Below are positions 29,151 through 38,016 of a stretch of DNA of 64,000 nucleotides, piece by piece. The number at the start of each line of letters is the position of its first letter. The first letter of the stretch is position 1. The stretch comes from Amycolatopsis sp. DSM 110486 (GTDB lineage: Bacteria; Actinomycetota; Actinomycetes; Mycobacteriales; Pseudonocardiaceae). Location: positions 5,945,001-6,009,000 of the forward strand of contig NZ_CP080519.1 of assembly GCF_019468465.1 (NCBI RefSeq), given 5' to 3'. The position numbers and the translations under genes are program-made. The notes under the pieces are model-generated. The model was given only the letters and a program-made list of their open reading frames with translations. It did no database searches and was not told where the DNA came from.

Positions 29151-30143
29151 GTGGCAGACAAGGCCAGGATCGCCGTGTCCGGCAGCATCGCAACCGATCA
29201 CCTGATGCACTTCCCCGGCAGGTTCGCCGAGCAGCTCGTGAAGGAACAGCTCCACCGGGTGTCCCTGAGCTTCCTGGCCGACGACCTCGTCGTCCGCCGC
29301 GGCGGCATCGGCGCCAACATCGCGTTCGGCCTCGGCGTGCTGGGCGTGAACCCCGTGCTCGTGGGTGCCGTGGGCTCCGACTGGGCCGATTACGCGTCGT
29401 GGCTGGAGCGCCATGGCGTGGACACCTCCGGGGTGCTGGTGTCCGAGGTCGCGCACACCGCGCGGTTCGTGTGCACCACCGACGAGGACCTGTGCCAGAT
29501 CGCGACGTTCTACGCCGGCGCCATGGCCGAGTCGCGCAACATCGAGCTCAAGCCCATCGCCGACCGCACCGGCGAGCTGAGCCTCGTGCTGATCAGCCCG
29601 GACGACCCCGAGGGCATGGTCCGCCACGCGCAGGAGTGCCGCCAGCGCGGCTACACCTTCGCCGTCGACCCCTCGCAGCAGCTGGCCCGCATGGACGGCG
29701 CCCAGGTGCGCGACTTCATCGCGGGCGCCAAGTATCTGTTCAGCAACGACTACGAGTGGGAGCTGCTGCTCCAGAAGTCGGGCTGGACCGAGGCCGACGT
29801 GCTGGAGCGCGTGGGCATGCGCATCACGACGCTGGGCGAGAAGGGCGTGGAGATCATCGGCCGCGACGGCCTCGCCCTGCAGATCGGCGCCGTCCCGGAG
29901 CGCGGCAAGGCCGATCCGACGGGCGTCGGCGACGGCTTCCGCGCCGGCTTCCTCGCCGCGCTCGAAGGCGGCCTGGAGCTGGAGCGCGCCGCGCAGCTCG
30001 GCTCGCTCATCGCCGTGCTGGTCCTGGAGACCGTCGGCACGCAGGAGTGGATCTTCGACCGCACCGACGCCCTGGCCCGCCTCGGCGACGCGTTCGGCCC
30101 GGAAGCGGCGGACGAGATCGCCACGGTGCTGCCCGCCGCCTGA
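29151..30143 (+). CDS. adoK: Adenosine kinase, PfkB/ribokinase family
   Basis: Phosphorylates adenosine to AMP in purine salvage. The 330-residue sequence has the PfkB fold: 'GSIATDHLMHFPGRFAEQL' at the N terminus, the glycine-rich 'RRGGIGANIAFGLG' (about residues 44-57), 'FAVDPSQQLARMDG' and the catalytic anion hole 'DPTGVGDGFRAGF'. It closely resembles, from memory, M. tuberculosis AdoK (Rv2202c), a bacterial adenosine kinase more like ribokinase than eukaryotic adenosine kinases. GTG 29151 has AGGAG 5 nt upstream. It lies between erpA and asnB as in mycobacteria. Substrate is inferred from homology. Confidence 0.9.
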   Translation: MADKARIAVSGSIATDHLMHFPGRFAEQLVKEQLHRVSLSFLADDLVVRRGGIGANIAFGLGVLGVNPVLVGAVGSDWADYASWLERHGVDTSGVLVSEVAHTARFVCTTDEDLCQIATFYAGAMAESRNIELKPIADRTGELSLVLISPDDPEGMVRHAQECRQRGYTFAVDPSQQLARMDGAQVRDFIAGAKYLFSNDYEWELLLQKSGWTEADVLERVGMRITTLGEKGVEIIGRDGLALQIGAVPERGKADPTGVGDGFRAGFLAALEGGLELERAAQLGSLIAVLVLETVGTQEWIFDRTDALARLGDAFGPEAADEIATVLPAA

Positions 30144-30156
30144 CGTCCCGCGCAAC

Positions 30157-30199
30157 ACGAGAGTGGCCGCCCCCGGATGCGCAGGGCGGCCACTCTCGT
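30157..30199. terminator. Terminator after adoK
   Basis: ACGAGAGTGGCCGCCC (30157-30172) pairs perfectly with GGGCGGCCACTCTCGT (30184-30199), giving a 16-bp stem with an 11-nt loop, 14 nt past the adoK stop. Confidence 0.9.
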
Positions 30200-30223
30200 A
30201 TCAGCGGGTCCGCACCAACCGGT

Positions 30224-30400
30224 TCACACGCCGTAGTACCTCAGGTCGACCCGCAACGAGTGCAGCGTGCCGTCCGAGCCGGCCGTGGTCAGAATCACTT
30301 TCCGAAAAGTTTCAGGTGAAGCACGCTGCCGGACGAGGATCTCGCCGCCAAGCTGTTCAAGCTGCGTCGAAATCCCCGTTCGGATCTGGCGGAAACCGCG
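30224..30400 (-). other. 58-codon open extension in frame after the asnB stop
   Basis: Directly beyond the asnB TGA (30403-30401) the same frame stays open for 58 codons to a second TGA at 30226-30224. The end of the frame looks protein-like, with 'ILTTAGSDGTLHSLRVDLRY' then YGV. There is no ATG, and no GTG with a ribosome binding site that could start an independent gene. The first stop is in a TGA-C context, which is prone to readthrough. It could be a readthrough extension, the remnant of a decayed gene, or chance in GC-rich DNA. I do not recognise the sequence. Confidence 0.35.
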
Positions 30401-32335
30401 TCAGAGCTTCACCGGGTAGGCCGGTTCCGGAATCTCCGGCTTGATGCGGTGCTCGACGAAGATGCCGTGCCACAGCATGAACACCAGCAGCGCCCAGATC
30501 TGGCGGCTGCGGTCGAGCTGGCCGGCCTTGTGCTCCTCCAGCAGGCGCAGCACGGCGGGCTTGTCGAGCAGCTCGTCGGTCTTCGAGTCGTTGATGATGC
30601 CGCGCGCCCAGTCGTACATCTCGTTGCGCAGCCACAGGCGGATCGGCACGGGGAAGCCGAGCTTGCGTCGGTTGAGCACGTGGGCGGGGATGATCTTCGC
30701 GAGTGCCTGGCGCAGCGCGTACTTCGTGGTGCCGTGCGCGAGTTTCTGGTCCAGGGGAATGGAAGCGGCGACCTTGAACACCTCGGCGTCGAGGAACGGC
30801 ACGCGCAGCTCCAGCGAGTTGGCCATGGTGACCTTGTCGGCCTTCACGAGGATGTCGCCGCGCAGCCAGGTGAACAGGTCCACGTGCTGCATGCGCGCCA
30901 CCGGGTCCCAGCCGCGCGAGATGTCGTACCAGGGCGCAGTGACGTCCTTGAAGCCCACGCCGTCCTGATAGGTCCGCAGCACGTTGCGCAACTGGTCGTC
31001 ACGGAAGTTGCGGGCGTTGCCGTAGTAACGGTCCTCCAGCGGCAGCGCGCCGCGGCGCAGCAAGTCTTTGCCCCGCGTGCCTTCCGGGATCTTCGTGGAC
31101 ACCTTGCCGATGAGCTTGCGCACACCGCCGGGCACCTTTTCGAACGGTGCCAGCGAAATCGGCTCGTTGTAGATCGTGTAGCCGCCGAACAGCTCGTCGG
31201 CGCCCTCGCCGGACAGCACGGCCTTCACGTGCTTGCGCGCCTCGCGGGCGATGAACCACAGCGGCACCAGCGCCGGGTCGGCCACCGGGTCGTCGAGGTA
31301 CCAGACGATGAGCGGCAGCGCCTCCATCATCTCGTCGGCGGAAACCGTGCGCACCACGTGCTTCACGCCGATCGCCGCGGCCGACTCGGCGGCCACGTCC
31401 ACTTCGGAGTAACCCTCGCGCTCGAACCCGGTGGTGAACGCGATGAGGTTCGGGTTGTGCTCCTTCGCCAGCGTCGCGGTGGCCGTGGAGTCGATGCCGC
31501 CGGACAGGAACGCGCCGACCGTCACGTCCGGGTCGGAGATCATGTGCTTGCCCACCGAGTCGCGCATCACATTCGCGATGCGCTCGTACAGCGCTTCGGC
31601 CTCACCGGCGCCGTTCACCGGCTTCGCCGCGAACTGCGGGTGGAAGTAGCGGGTGAACTCGACCTGCCCGCCCGGCACCACACGGAACGAGGTGCCCGAC
31701 TCGACGCGGCGCACCGCCGTGTGCAGCGACTCGGGCTCCGGCACGTACTGCAGCACCAGGTAGTGCTGCAGGGCCTTGCGGTCCAGCTCCTGGGCCACGC
31801 CGAGCGTGTCGGTGAGCTCCAGCAGGCTCTTCTTCTCGCTGGAGAACGCGACGCCGCCGGGGCCGGCGGCGTAGAACAGCGGCTTGATGCCGAACGGGTC
31901 CCGCGCGCCGAACACGACCTTCTCGGCGGAGTCCCAGATCATGAAGGCGAACATGCCGCGCAGCTTCTTCACTGCGTCGGCGCCCAGGTAGTGGTAAGCC
32001 GCGACGATCGCTTCGCCGTCGCCCTCGGTTTCGAACTTCGCGCCGAACTTTTCAGCCAGCTCTTCGCGCAGCTCACGGTAGTTGTAGATCTCGCCGTTGA
32101 AGTTCATGGTGTAGCGGCCCGGCGCCTCCGGCGGACCCCAGTGCAGCGGCTGGTGGGCGTGGTCGACGTCGATGAACGCCAGCCGGTTGAAGCCGTAGAC
32201 GACCTCGCCGTCGGCCCAGGTGTCCTGCTCGTCGGGGCCGCGGTGGCGCTGGCAGCGCATCGCCGCGCCCACTGCTTCACGGGCGTTCGCCGCGTCGGTC
32301 TCGGTACCGCAGATCAGTCCAAGCAGGCCGCACAC
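30401..32335 (-). CDS. asnB: Asparagine synthase (glutamine-hydrolysing)
   Basis: Converts aspartate to asparagine with glutamine and ATP; in mycobacteria the homolog (Rv2201) is linked to amidation of peptidoglycan-related or asparagine pools. In 644 residues: Ntn glutaminase domain with nucleophile Cys2 (MCGLLG), 'RHRGPD' and 'NFNGEIYNYRELR', then the synthetase domain with the ATP-pyrophosphatase loop SGGIDS, and 'LSGEGADELFGGY'. GTG start at 32335 has no strong ribosome binding site. It is divergent from ctaC. An unusual in-frame extension follows the stop. Some paralogs of this family amidate other carboxylates, so the substrate is inferred. Confidence 0.94.
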   Translation of the reverse strand: MCGLLGLICGTETDAANAREAVGAAMRCQRHRGPDEQDTWADGEVVYGFNRLAFIDVDHAHQPLHWGPPEAPGRYTMNFNGEIYNYRELREELAEKFGAKFETEGDGEAIVAAYHYLGADAVKKLRGMFAFMIWDSAEKVVFGARDPFGIKPLFYAAGPGGVAFSSEKKSLLELTDTLGVAQELDRKALQHYLVLQYVPEPESLHTAVRRVESGTSFRVVPGGQVEFTRYFHPQFAAKPVNGAGEAEALYERIANVMRDSVGKHMISDPDVTVGAFLSGGIDSTATATLAKEHNPNLIAFTTGFEREGYSEVDVAAESAAAIGVKHVVRTVSADEMMEALPLIVWYLDDPVADPALVPLWFIAREARKHVKAVLSGEGADELFGGYTIYNEPISLAPFEKVPGGVRKLIGKVSTKIPEGTRGKDLLRRGALPLEDRYYGNARNFRDDQLRNVLRTYQDGVGFKDVTAPWYDISRGWDPVARMQHVDLFTWLRGDILVKADKVTMANSLELRVPFLDAEVFKVAASIPLDQKLAHGTTKYALRQALAKIIPAHVLNRRKLGFPVPIRLWLRNEMYDWARGIINDSKTDELLDKPAVLRLLEEHKAGQLDRSRQIWALLVFMLWHGIFVEHRIKPEIPEPAYPVKL

Positions 32336-32513
32336 GCGTACTCACACACCTCAGGGTCTTCGCCGGTCCGGGGAAGGGCCCAGTATGCCGCGAACCGTGC
32401 ACCGCGGACCGCATCGGGTGGACGCGCGCGCGTTGTGGTCACCCCTTGGACAGCGGGAACCGTGAACTCGGCTAGGCTCCGCCTGTCACGAAGATCGGTC
32501 GAGGAGGCTCTGG

Positions 32514-33479
32514 GTGAAAGGGCGAGGCGCAGTGGGAAAACCAGTGCACACCCACAGGGGTAAGCGAGTCGGCCGCGTTGCTGCGCTCGCCGCGCTGGTG
32601 GCGCTGACCGCGACGGGCTGCTCCGGGGACGAGATCCTCCGATTCGGCTGGCCGGTCGGGGTCACCCCGCAGGCCGAGGAGATGCAGAACCTCTGGACGT
32701 GGACGGTCGTCGCGGCGCTCGCCGTCGGTGTCATCGTGTGGGCCCTGATCTTCTGGACCGCGACGTTCCACCGCAAGAAGAAGAACTCCGCGGTCGAGGG
32801 TCCCGACGACCTCCCGCGGCAGTTCCAGTACAACATTCCGCTCGAGATCTTCACGGTCGTCGTCCCGACGATCATGGTCTGCGTCCTGTTCTTCTTCACG
32901 GCGACGACCGAGAGCAACGTCCTCGACAAGAAGCCCGACCCGGACGTGACCGTCGACGTGGTGGCCTTCCAGTGGAACTGGGAGTTCAAGTACGACGACG
33001 CGAACGCGAAGCGCCCGGACGGCACCCAGGTGAGCACCGTCGGCTCGTCCGGCGAGATCCCGCTGCTCGTGCTCCCCACGAACAAGACGATCGAGTACCG
33101 CTTGCGGTCCACCGACGTCATCCACTCGTTCTGGGTCCCGGAGTTCCACTTCAAGCGCGACGTGTTCCCGGACCCCGAGAAGAACAATCAGGACAGCTCG
33201 TTCCAGAACTCGATCGACCGCGAAGGCTCCTTCGTCGGCCGGTGCGCGGAACTCTGCGGCACGTACCACTCGGTGATGAACTTCGAGGTCCGCGCGCTCT
33301 CGCCGGACAAGTACGACCAGTACATCAAGCTGCGCACGGAAACGAACCCGAAGACGGGCCTGCCGAACACGGCTTCCGAGGCGCTGACGGCGATGAACTG
33401 CGGCGTGCTGTGCACCCCGCACTCGGTGACCACGCAGCCGTTCAACACCGACCGCACCGCGCGCACCGCGTCCAACTGA
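32514..33479 (+). CDS. ctaC: Cytochrome c oxidase subunit II (lipoprotein type)
   Basis: The electron-entry subunit of the aa3 oxidase. In 321 residues: lipoprotein signal with lipobox LTATGC (about residue 36), two membrane helices ('TWTVVAALAVGVIVWALIFW' and 'FTVVVPTIMVCVLFFF'), then the outward cupredoxin domain with CuA ligands in 'HSFWVPEF' and 'GRCAELCGTYH'. GTG 32514 has GAGGAGG 6 nt upstream. Followed 39 nt later by ctaF. With ctaE and qcrCAB in this window it belongs to the bc1-aa3 supercomplex of actinobacteria, in which no soluble cytochrome c is needed. Confidence 0.97.
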   Translation: MKGRGAVGKPVHTHRGKRVGRVAALAALVALTATGCSGDEILRFGWPVGVTPQAEEMQNLWTWTVVAALAVGVIVWALIFWTATFHRKKKNSAVEGPDDLPRQFQYNIPLEIFTVVVPTIMVCVLFFFTATTESNVLDKKPDPDVTVDVVAFQWNWEFKYDDANAKRPDGTQVSTVGSSGEIPLLVLPTNKTIEYRLRSTDVIHSFWVPEFHFKRDVFPDPEKNNQDSSFQNSIDREGSFVGRCAELCGTYHSVMNFEVRALSPDKYDQYIKLRTETNPKTGLPNTASEALTAMNCGVLCTPHSVTTQPFNTDRTARTASN

Positions 33480-33518
33480 CCGGTTCCGGCGAACCAGAGG
33501 AGTAGGGGAGAAAGTCCC

Positions 33519-33941
33519 ATGAAGGTCGAAGCCCGGATTTTCTACATGGTGGCGGCGTTCGCCGTCGTCATGGCCGTCATCTACTGGGTCATGACCGCCC
33601 TCTACGCGACCGACCAGAAGGCCGAGCCCGTCGGCATCGTCTCGCTCTTCCTGACCGGTGGTCTCGCGTTCCTCGCGGGCAGCTACATGCAGTTCGTGTC
33701 CCGCCGGATCGAACCGCGCCCCGAGGACCGCGAGGACGCCGAGATCAGCGACGGTGCGGGCGAGCTCGGCTTCTTCAGCCCGGGCAGCTACTGGCCGATC
33801 GCCATGGCGGCCTCGGCCGCGCTGGGTGGTCTCGCGCTCGCGTTCTTCCACATCTGGCTGCTGGTCATGGCGCTCGTCGCCCTGCTCATCGCCGTGGGCG
33901 GGCTGGTGTTCGAGTACCACACGGGTCCGAACCACGAGTGA
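33519..33941 (+). CDS. ctaF: Cytochrome c oxidase subunit IV (actinobacterial)
   Basis: A 140-residue membrane protein with four helices: 'FYMVAAFAVVMAVIYWVMTALY', 'GIVSLFLTGGLAFLAGSYMQF', 'YWPIAMAASAALGGLALAFF' and 'LLVMALVALLIAVGGLVFEY'. It is the small subunit specific to actinobacterial aa3 oxidases (Rv2199c type). It has a clear GGAG-rich leader 39 nt after ctaC and is cotranscribed with it. Its last 56 nt overlap the end of the convergent EamA gene, and a short hairpin with a TTCG loop (33949-33968) follows its stop. Confidence 0.95.
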   Translation: MKVEARIFYMVAAFAVVMAVIYWVMTALYATDQKAEPVGIVSLFLTGGLAFLAGSYMQFVSRRIEPRPEDREDAEISDGAGELGFFSPGSYWPIAMAASAALGGLALAFFHIWLLVMALVALLIAVGGLVFEYHTGPNHE

Positions 33942-34830
33942 CGTTTTCCCCGGTCGTTCGCGACCGGGACCTGCCGCCGCGCTGGGGTGCCAGCGCGGCG
34001 GCGAGCACCGCCAGCATTCCCAGGCCCTCCGGCCACGACAGCCGGTGGCCGAACGCCAGCACGTCCACCACCACCGCGACCACCGGGTACAGGTAGGACA
34101 GCAGCGCCACCGTCGTGGTGGGCAGCTTGCCGATGCTCGCGTACATCAGCACGTACATCACCGCTGTGTGCACGGTGCCGAGCAGCACCAGCCACAGCAG
34201 CCCCGGAACCGAGTGCGGTAACGGCGTGAACGCCAGCGCCGGGGCCAGCAGCACCGTCCCCACCGCCAACTGCACCGCCGCGAGCAGGTGCGGGCGCACG
34301 TGGGTGAGCTGCTTCGCCACGAACGACGTGCCGGCGTAGAGCACCGCCGCGCCCAGCGCGAGCGCGATCCCCGCGAACCGCACCGGTTGCCCGTCGTCGC
34401 CGTGGGCCGAGAGGGAGATCACCACCACGCCGGCGAACGCGACGCCCGCCCGGGCCAGGTGCGTCTTCGCGACTTTTTCACCCAGGAACGCCGCCGCCAG
34501 ACCCACCAGGATGAGCGGCTGCGTGTGGTAGACGACGGTGCTCACGCCGATCGACGACAGCGTGTACGACGTGAACAGCAGCACCCAGTTGGCCACCAGC
34601 AGCACTCCGCCGAGCGCGGCCAGCAGCAGGTCGCGCAAGGACGGTCGCCAGCTGCGCAGATAACCGCGCGCGAGGCACCACACCACGAGCAGGACACCGC
34701 CGACGAGACAGCGGGCGAACGCGACGGCGGGCGCGGCGGCACCGCTTTCCAGCACTACCGCGCCGATCGTGCCCGACAGGGCCATGGCAGCCGACCACTG
34801 CAGGACCGGGCGGGTTTCGGGGTTCTTCAT
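33886..34830 (-). CDS. EamA/DMT superfamily transporter
   Basis: A 314-residue membrane protein with about ten helices arranged as two EamA repeats, starting MKNPETRPVLQWSAAMALSG. The characteristic first-half segment 'AFARCLVGGVLLVVWCLARGY' and second-half 'LLGTVHTAVMYVLMYASIG' are visible. Members export metabolites such as amino acids, sugars or purines; this one's cargo is unknown. The last ~18 codons, a basic Arg/Thr-rich tail, overlap ctaF on the other strand; a shorter original C terminus may have drifted into ctaF. It is divergent from a GlxA-type regulator which may control it. Confidence 0.88.
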   Translation of the reverse strand: MKNPETRPVLQWSAAMALSGTIGAVVLESGAAAPAVAFARCLVGGVLLVVWCLARGYLRSWRPSLRDLLLAALGGVLLVANWVLLFTSYTLSSIGVSTVVYHTQPLILVGLAAAFLGEKVAKTHLARAGVAFAGVVVISLSAHGDDGQPVRFAGIALALGAAVLYAGTSFVAKQLTHVRPHLLAAVQLAVGTVLLAPALAFTPLPHSVPGLLWLVLLGTVHTAVMYVLMYASIGKLPTTTVALLSYLYPVVAVVVDVLAFGHRLSWPEGLGMLAVLAAALAPQRGGRSRSRTTGENVTRGSDPCGTRTPARPRR

Positions 34831-34867
34831 GCGTCACAGATTCGGCCCGCGAGGCCCGCGCGAACAG

Positions 34868-34881
34868 TGTCAGAGATGACA
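34868..34881. promoter_or_regulatory. Inverted repeat between EamA and AraC genes
   Basis: TGTCA-GAGA-TGACA is a perfect inverted repeat in the 83-nt divergent gap, 32 nt before the AraC start. It may be an operator for the adjacent regulator. A related TTGTGACAC lies 14 nt further on. Confidence 0.45.
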
Positions 34882-34913
34882 ACGACCGCAAAACTTGTGA
34901 CACGCTGGGGTGC

Positions 34914-35885
34914 GTGGATGTGCAACGGGTCGCGGTGGTGCTGGCCGACCGGGTCTCACCGTTCGAGCTGGGCGTCGCGTGCGAGGTGTTCGGCACCGAC
35001 CGCAGTTCGGACGGAATCGAGGGCTGGGAGTTCGGCGTGTGCTCGCCGAAGGGGTCCGAAAACCACACAGTGGACACCTGGTCCGGTTTCGGGCTCACGG
35101 GACTGTCCGGATTGGACTTCGCCGCGACGGCCGATCTGCTGATCGTGCCGACGTGCGAACCGCGCACGGTGGCGCCGCCGGAACCGGTTCTTGATGTCCT
35201 CCGTGACGCCCGGGAGCGCGGCGCGTGGGTCGCCGGGTTCTGCGCCGGCGTGTTCTCCCTCGGCTACGCGGGCCTGCTCGACGGCCGCCGCTGCACCGTG
35301 CACTGGGTGTACGAACAGGACTTCCGCCGGCTCTTCCCGAAGGCTCTCGTGGACCCGCAGGCGCTGTACGCGGACGATGACGGCGTGTCGACGAGCGCGG
35401 GCACCGTCGCGGCCGTGGACCTGTGCCTGCACCTCGTGCGGCGGCTGCGCGGCGTCGCGGCGGCCACCACGCTCGCGCGGCGGATGGTCGCGGCCCCGCA
35501 CCGCGCGGGCGGGCAGGCGCAGTTCGTCGAGGCACCGCTGCCCGCCACCGCCTCGCCGGACGACGCCGTGGTCGCCGAGGCGCTGGAGTGGGTGGAACGG
35601 CGGCTGGACCGGCCGTTCACGGTCGCGGAGCTCGCGCGCCGCAGCGGGCTGGGGGAGCGGACGTTCCTGCGCCGGTTCTCCGCCGCGACGGGCACCACGC
35701 CGCACCGCTGGCTCACCGAACGCCGGCTCGACCGCGCGCAGGCGCTACTGGAGGAGGGCCGGCTGTCTGTCGAGGACATCGCGACGGCCTGTGGCTACGC
35801 CTCAGCGGCCGCGCTGCGCCACCAGTTCACGCGCCTGCGGGCAACCACCCCGAGCGCCTACCGTGCGGCCTTCCAGGGCTCCTAA
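34914..35885 (+). CDS. GlxA/FtrA-type AraC family regulator with DJ-1/PfpI domain
   Basis: A 323-residue two-domain regulator. Residues about 1-190 form a DJ-1/PfpI (class I glutamine amidotransferase-like) domain with 'GAWVAGFCAGVFSLGYAGLL', where the nucleophile-elbow Cys is retained. Residues about 215-320 hold two helix-turn-helix motifs of AraC type: 'TVAELARRSGLGERTFLRRF' and 'SVEDIATACGYASAAALRHQ'. Such proteins activate genes for amino acid-derivative or drug metabolism. GTG 34914 is the start; no clear ribosome binding site. It is divergent from the EamA transporter, a common regulator-exporter pairing, so it probably controls that transporter. Confidence 0.92.
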   Translation: MDVQRVAVVLADRVSPFELGVACEVFGTDRSSDGIEGWEFGVCSPKGSENHTVDTWSGFGLTGLSGLDFAATADLLIVPTCEPRTVAPPEPVLDVLRDARERGAWVAGFCAGVFSLGYAGLLDGRRCTVHWVYEQDFRRLFPKALVDPQALYADDDGVSTSAGTVAAVDLCLHLVRRLRGVAAATTLARRMVAAPHRAGGQAQFVEAPLPATASPDDAVVAEALEWVERRLDRPFTVAELARRSGLGERTFLRRFSAATGTTPHRWLTERRLDRAQALLEEGRLSVEDIATACGYASAAALRHQFTRLRATTPSAYRAAFQGS

Positions 35886-35915
35886 GCCGCTTTTCTCCCC
35901 GGCACCGCTCCCGCA

Positions 35916-35961
35916 CACGACGAAGGCGGCACCGGAAGATTCCGGTGCCGCCTTCGTCGTG
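35916..35961. terminator. Long bidirectional terminator between AraC and trpD
   Basis: The arms 35916-35937 and 35940-35961 form a perfect 22-bp stem, one of the longest here. It ends 7 nt before the trpD stop on the other strand and 31 nt after the AraC-type gene, so it serves both. Confidence 0.9.
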
Positions 35962-35967
35962 GTCAGG

Positions 35968-37017
35968 TCAGCGAGACGCCGAGGAGAACGTGATCCAGCG
36001 CTCCAGCAGGGCCGCCGCCGCGCCGGAGTCGATGGCGCGGTTGGCCTGCTCCAGCCCGGTGGCCAGATCGTCCTCCAGCGAACCGGAGAAGCCTCGGAAC
36101 GCGGCTAGCGCGGCCGCCGCGTTGAGCACCACGGCGTCGCGCACCGGACCGGTCTTGCCGGCCACGAGCTGGCGCACCACTTCGGCGTTGGCCGTCGCGT
36201 CGCCGCCGCGCAGGTCCTCGGCCGTGGCGCGCGGGATGCCGAGCGCACTGGGGTCGAAGCTGCGTTCGGTCACGGTGCCGTCCGAGACCATCCAGACCGA
36301 CGTGGTCGTGGTGGTGGTGATCTCGTCGAGGCCGTCGTCGCCGCGGGCCACGAGCACCGAGAAACCGCGCTGTGCGAACACTTCCGCCAGCACACGGGTC
36401 TTGTCCGCGTACGCGCAGCCGATCAGCGCGCTGCGCGGCTGGGCCGGGTTGGTGAGCGGGCCGAGCAGGTTGAACGTCGTCGGCACGCCCAGCTCCCGCC
36501 GCGGCGGGCCGGTGTGGCGGAACGCCGGGTGGAACGCGGGCGCGAAGCAGAAGCCGATGCCGATCTCGCGCAACGACCGGTGCACCGCGTCCGGTGCCAA
36601 GTCGATCGCGACGCCGAGCGTCTCCAAAACGTCGGCCGCGCCCGACTTCGACGAAGCGCTGCGGTTGCCGTGCTTGGCAACGGGCGCGCCCGCGGCCGCT
36701 GTGACGATCGTCGCCATCGTGGAGATGTTGACCGAGTTGGACCGGTCGCCGCCTGTGCCGACGATGTCGACGGCGGGCGCGTCCAGTTCGATGCGGCGCG
36801 CGTGCGCCAGCATCGCCTCGGCCATGCCGGAGATCTCCTCCGGCGTCTCGCCCTTGGCGCGCAACGCGATCGCGAACCCGGCGATCTGCGCCTGCGTGGC
36901 CGCTCCGGACATGATCTGGTCCATGGCCCACGCCGTGTCGTCGGCGGACAGGTCCGAGCGCCCGATCAGCTGCGTCAGCAGGCCGGACCAGGTGTGGGGG
37001 ACCGGGGTGGTGCCCAT
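35968..37017 (-). CDS. trpD: Anthranilate phosphoribosyltransferase
   Basis: Joins anthranilate to PRPP in tryptophan synthesis. The 349-residue protein shows the PRPP/Mg motifs [14 protein letters not shown], '[20 protein letters not shown]' and '[13 protein letters not shown]'. The start is ATG 37017, 7 nt past the stop of the upstream receiver-like gene; the frame runs 10 codons further to 37047 but that would overlap the other gene. No other trp genes are nearby, so trpD is separated from the rest of the pathway, as in M. tuberculosis (Rv2192c, from memory, also beside ctaE). Confidence 0.95.
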   Translation of the reverse strand: MGTTPVPHTWSGLLTQLIGRSDLSADDTAWAMDQIMSGAATQAQIAGFAIALRAKGETPEEISGMAEAMLAHARRIELDAPAVDIVGTGGDRSNSVNISTMATIVTAAAGAPVAKHGNRSASSKSGAADVLETLGVAIDLAPDAVHRSLREIGIGFCFAPAFHPAFRHTGPPRRELGVPTTFNLLGPLTNPAQPRSALIGCAYADKTRVLAEVFAQRGFSVLVARGDDGLDEITTTTTTSVWMVSDGTVTERSFDPSALGIPRATAEDLRGGDATANAEVVRQLVAGKTGPVRDAVVLNAAAALAAFRGFSGSLEDDLATGLEQANRAIDSGAAAALLERWITFSSASR

Positions 37018-37024
37018 CCCCGGC

Positions 37025-37435
37025 TCAGCCGTTGACGGCGGGCACACGCCCGGCGCGCAGCACGCCGGCGACGGTCTCCGCCGCGGTCAGCGGGTCGAGT
37101 GGGTGCACCAGCACGGCGTCGGCCTGCGACCAGGTGGCGAGCCAGCGGTCGTCCTTGCGCCGCACGGCCACCACGATCGGCGGGCAGTCGGTGATCTCGT
37201 TCTTGAGCTGGCGGGTCAGGCCGATGCCGCCGGTGGGTTGGGCCTCGCCGTCGAGGATCGCGAGGTCGACGGTGCCGGCGTCCACCTCGGACAGCACGTC
37301 GGCGATCCCGGCCGCCTCGACGTACTCCACGCGGTCCAGGTCGGCGGCGGGCCGCCGGCCGACGGCGTTGATGATCGCGTCGCGGACCTCGGCCTTGTGG
37401 CTGAACACCAGGATCCGCTTCGTCTGCTCGCCCAT
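37025..37435 (-). CDS. Stand-alone degenerate receiver-like protein
   Basis: A 136-residue protein with the alternating strands and helices of a response-regulator receiver: '[20 protein letters not shown]', '[18 protein letters not shown]' and '[10 protein letters not shown]'. The phospho-acceptor Asp is kept (Asp62), but the N-terminal acidic pair is Ser12-His13 and the conserved Lys-Pro near the end is His111-Pro112. These changes suggest it is not a normal phosphorylated switch. It has no output domain. It ends 7 nt before trpD and is almost certainly cotranscribed with it. It could be a signalling pseudo-receiver or a structural scaffold. Confidence 0.8.
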   Translation of the reverse strand: MGEQTKRILVFSHKAEVRDAIINAVGRRPAADLDRVEYVEAAGIADVLSEVDAGTVDLAILDGEAQPTGGIGLTRQLKNEITDCPPIVVAVRRKDDRWLATWSQADAVLVHPLDPLTAAETVAGVLRAGRVPAVNG

Positions 37436-37495
37436 TGAGCACGCCTCCGTCTCGTCACGGGTGGAACTTCGCGATCGTATCGGCCGAGATGCATC

Positions 37496-37921
37496 TCACG
37501 CGGACGCGGTGGGCGACTCACCCGGTTGCCGGGCGTCCCAGCCGAGCGCGTCGCCGCCGAGGCGCTGCGCCAGACCGGCCATCCGCGAGCGTTCCTGGGC
37601 GCAGTGCAGGGCGTCGAGCACCTGCACCCGCAGGGCGTGGACCAGCACTCGGTCACCGTCGGGGCCTTGCTCGCGCAGCTCCCACCCGTCCTGCGCGAGG
37701 ATCGCCGCCGCCTCGGCCACGCGATCGGGCGGCAGGCTCAGGTGGTGGACGAAGACGGCGGGTGCGGATGCGACCCAGCCGGGTGAATTCGCGAGCACCG
37801 CCGAGTCGGCCACGGCGGGGTCGAACGCCTTCGCGACGATCATCAAACCGGGCGCATCAGGCGTCAGACCGGGACTTTCGCGCTTTCGGGCCAGGTCACG
37901 AAGCCGACCGAGCAAACTCAC
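37496..37921 (-). CDS. Hypothetical protein
   Basis: A 141-residue soluble protein beginning [18 protein letters not shown], with a central '[47 protein letters not shown]' type segment suggesting a small alpha-beta fold resembling RraB-like or DUF695 modules; this is a weak resemblance only. GTG 37921 is chosen for AGGAG 7 nt upstream; the frame extends to 38032 but would overlap ctaE. It may be part of the trpD transcript (60-nt gap to the receiver gene) and is divergent from ctaE. Confidence 0.7.
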   Translation of the reverse strand: MSLLGRLRDLARKRESPGLTPDAPGLMIVAKAFDPAVADSAVLANSPGWVASAPAVFVHHLSLPPDRVAEAAAILAQDGWELREQGPDGDRVLVHALRVQVLDALHCAQERSRMAGLAQRLGGDALGWDARQPGESPTASA

Positions 37922-38016
37922 GAGTAGCTCCTGCCTGTGCCGGGTTCGGGTGTGATGCGAAGCTCCCACGACCCGCCGTGGACCCGAAGGGCGGGGTGCC
38001 CGCGCGGGAGGACATA

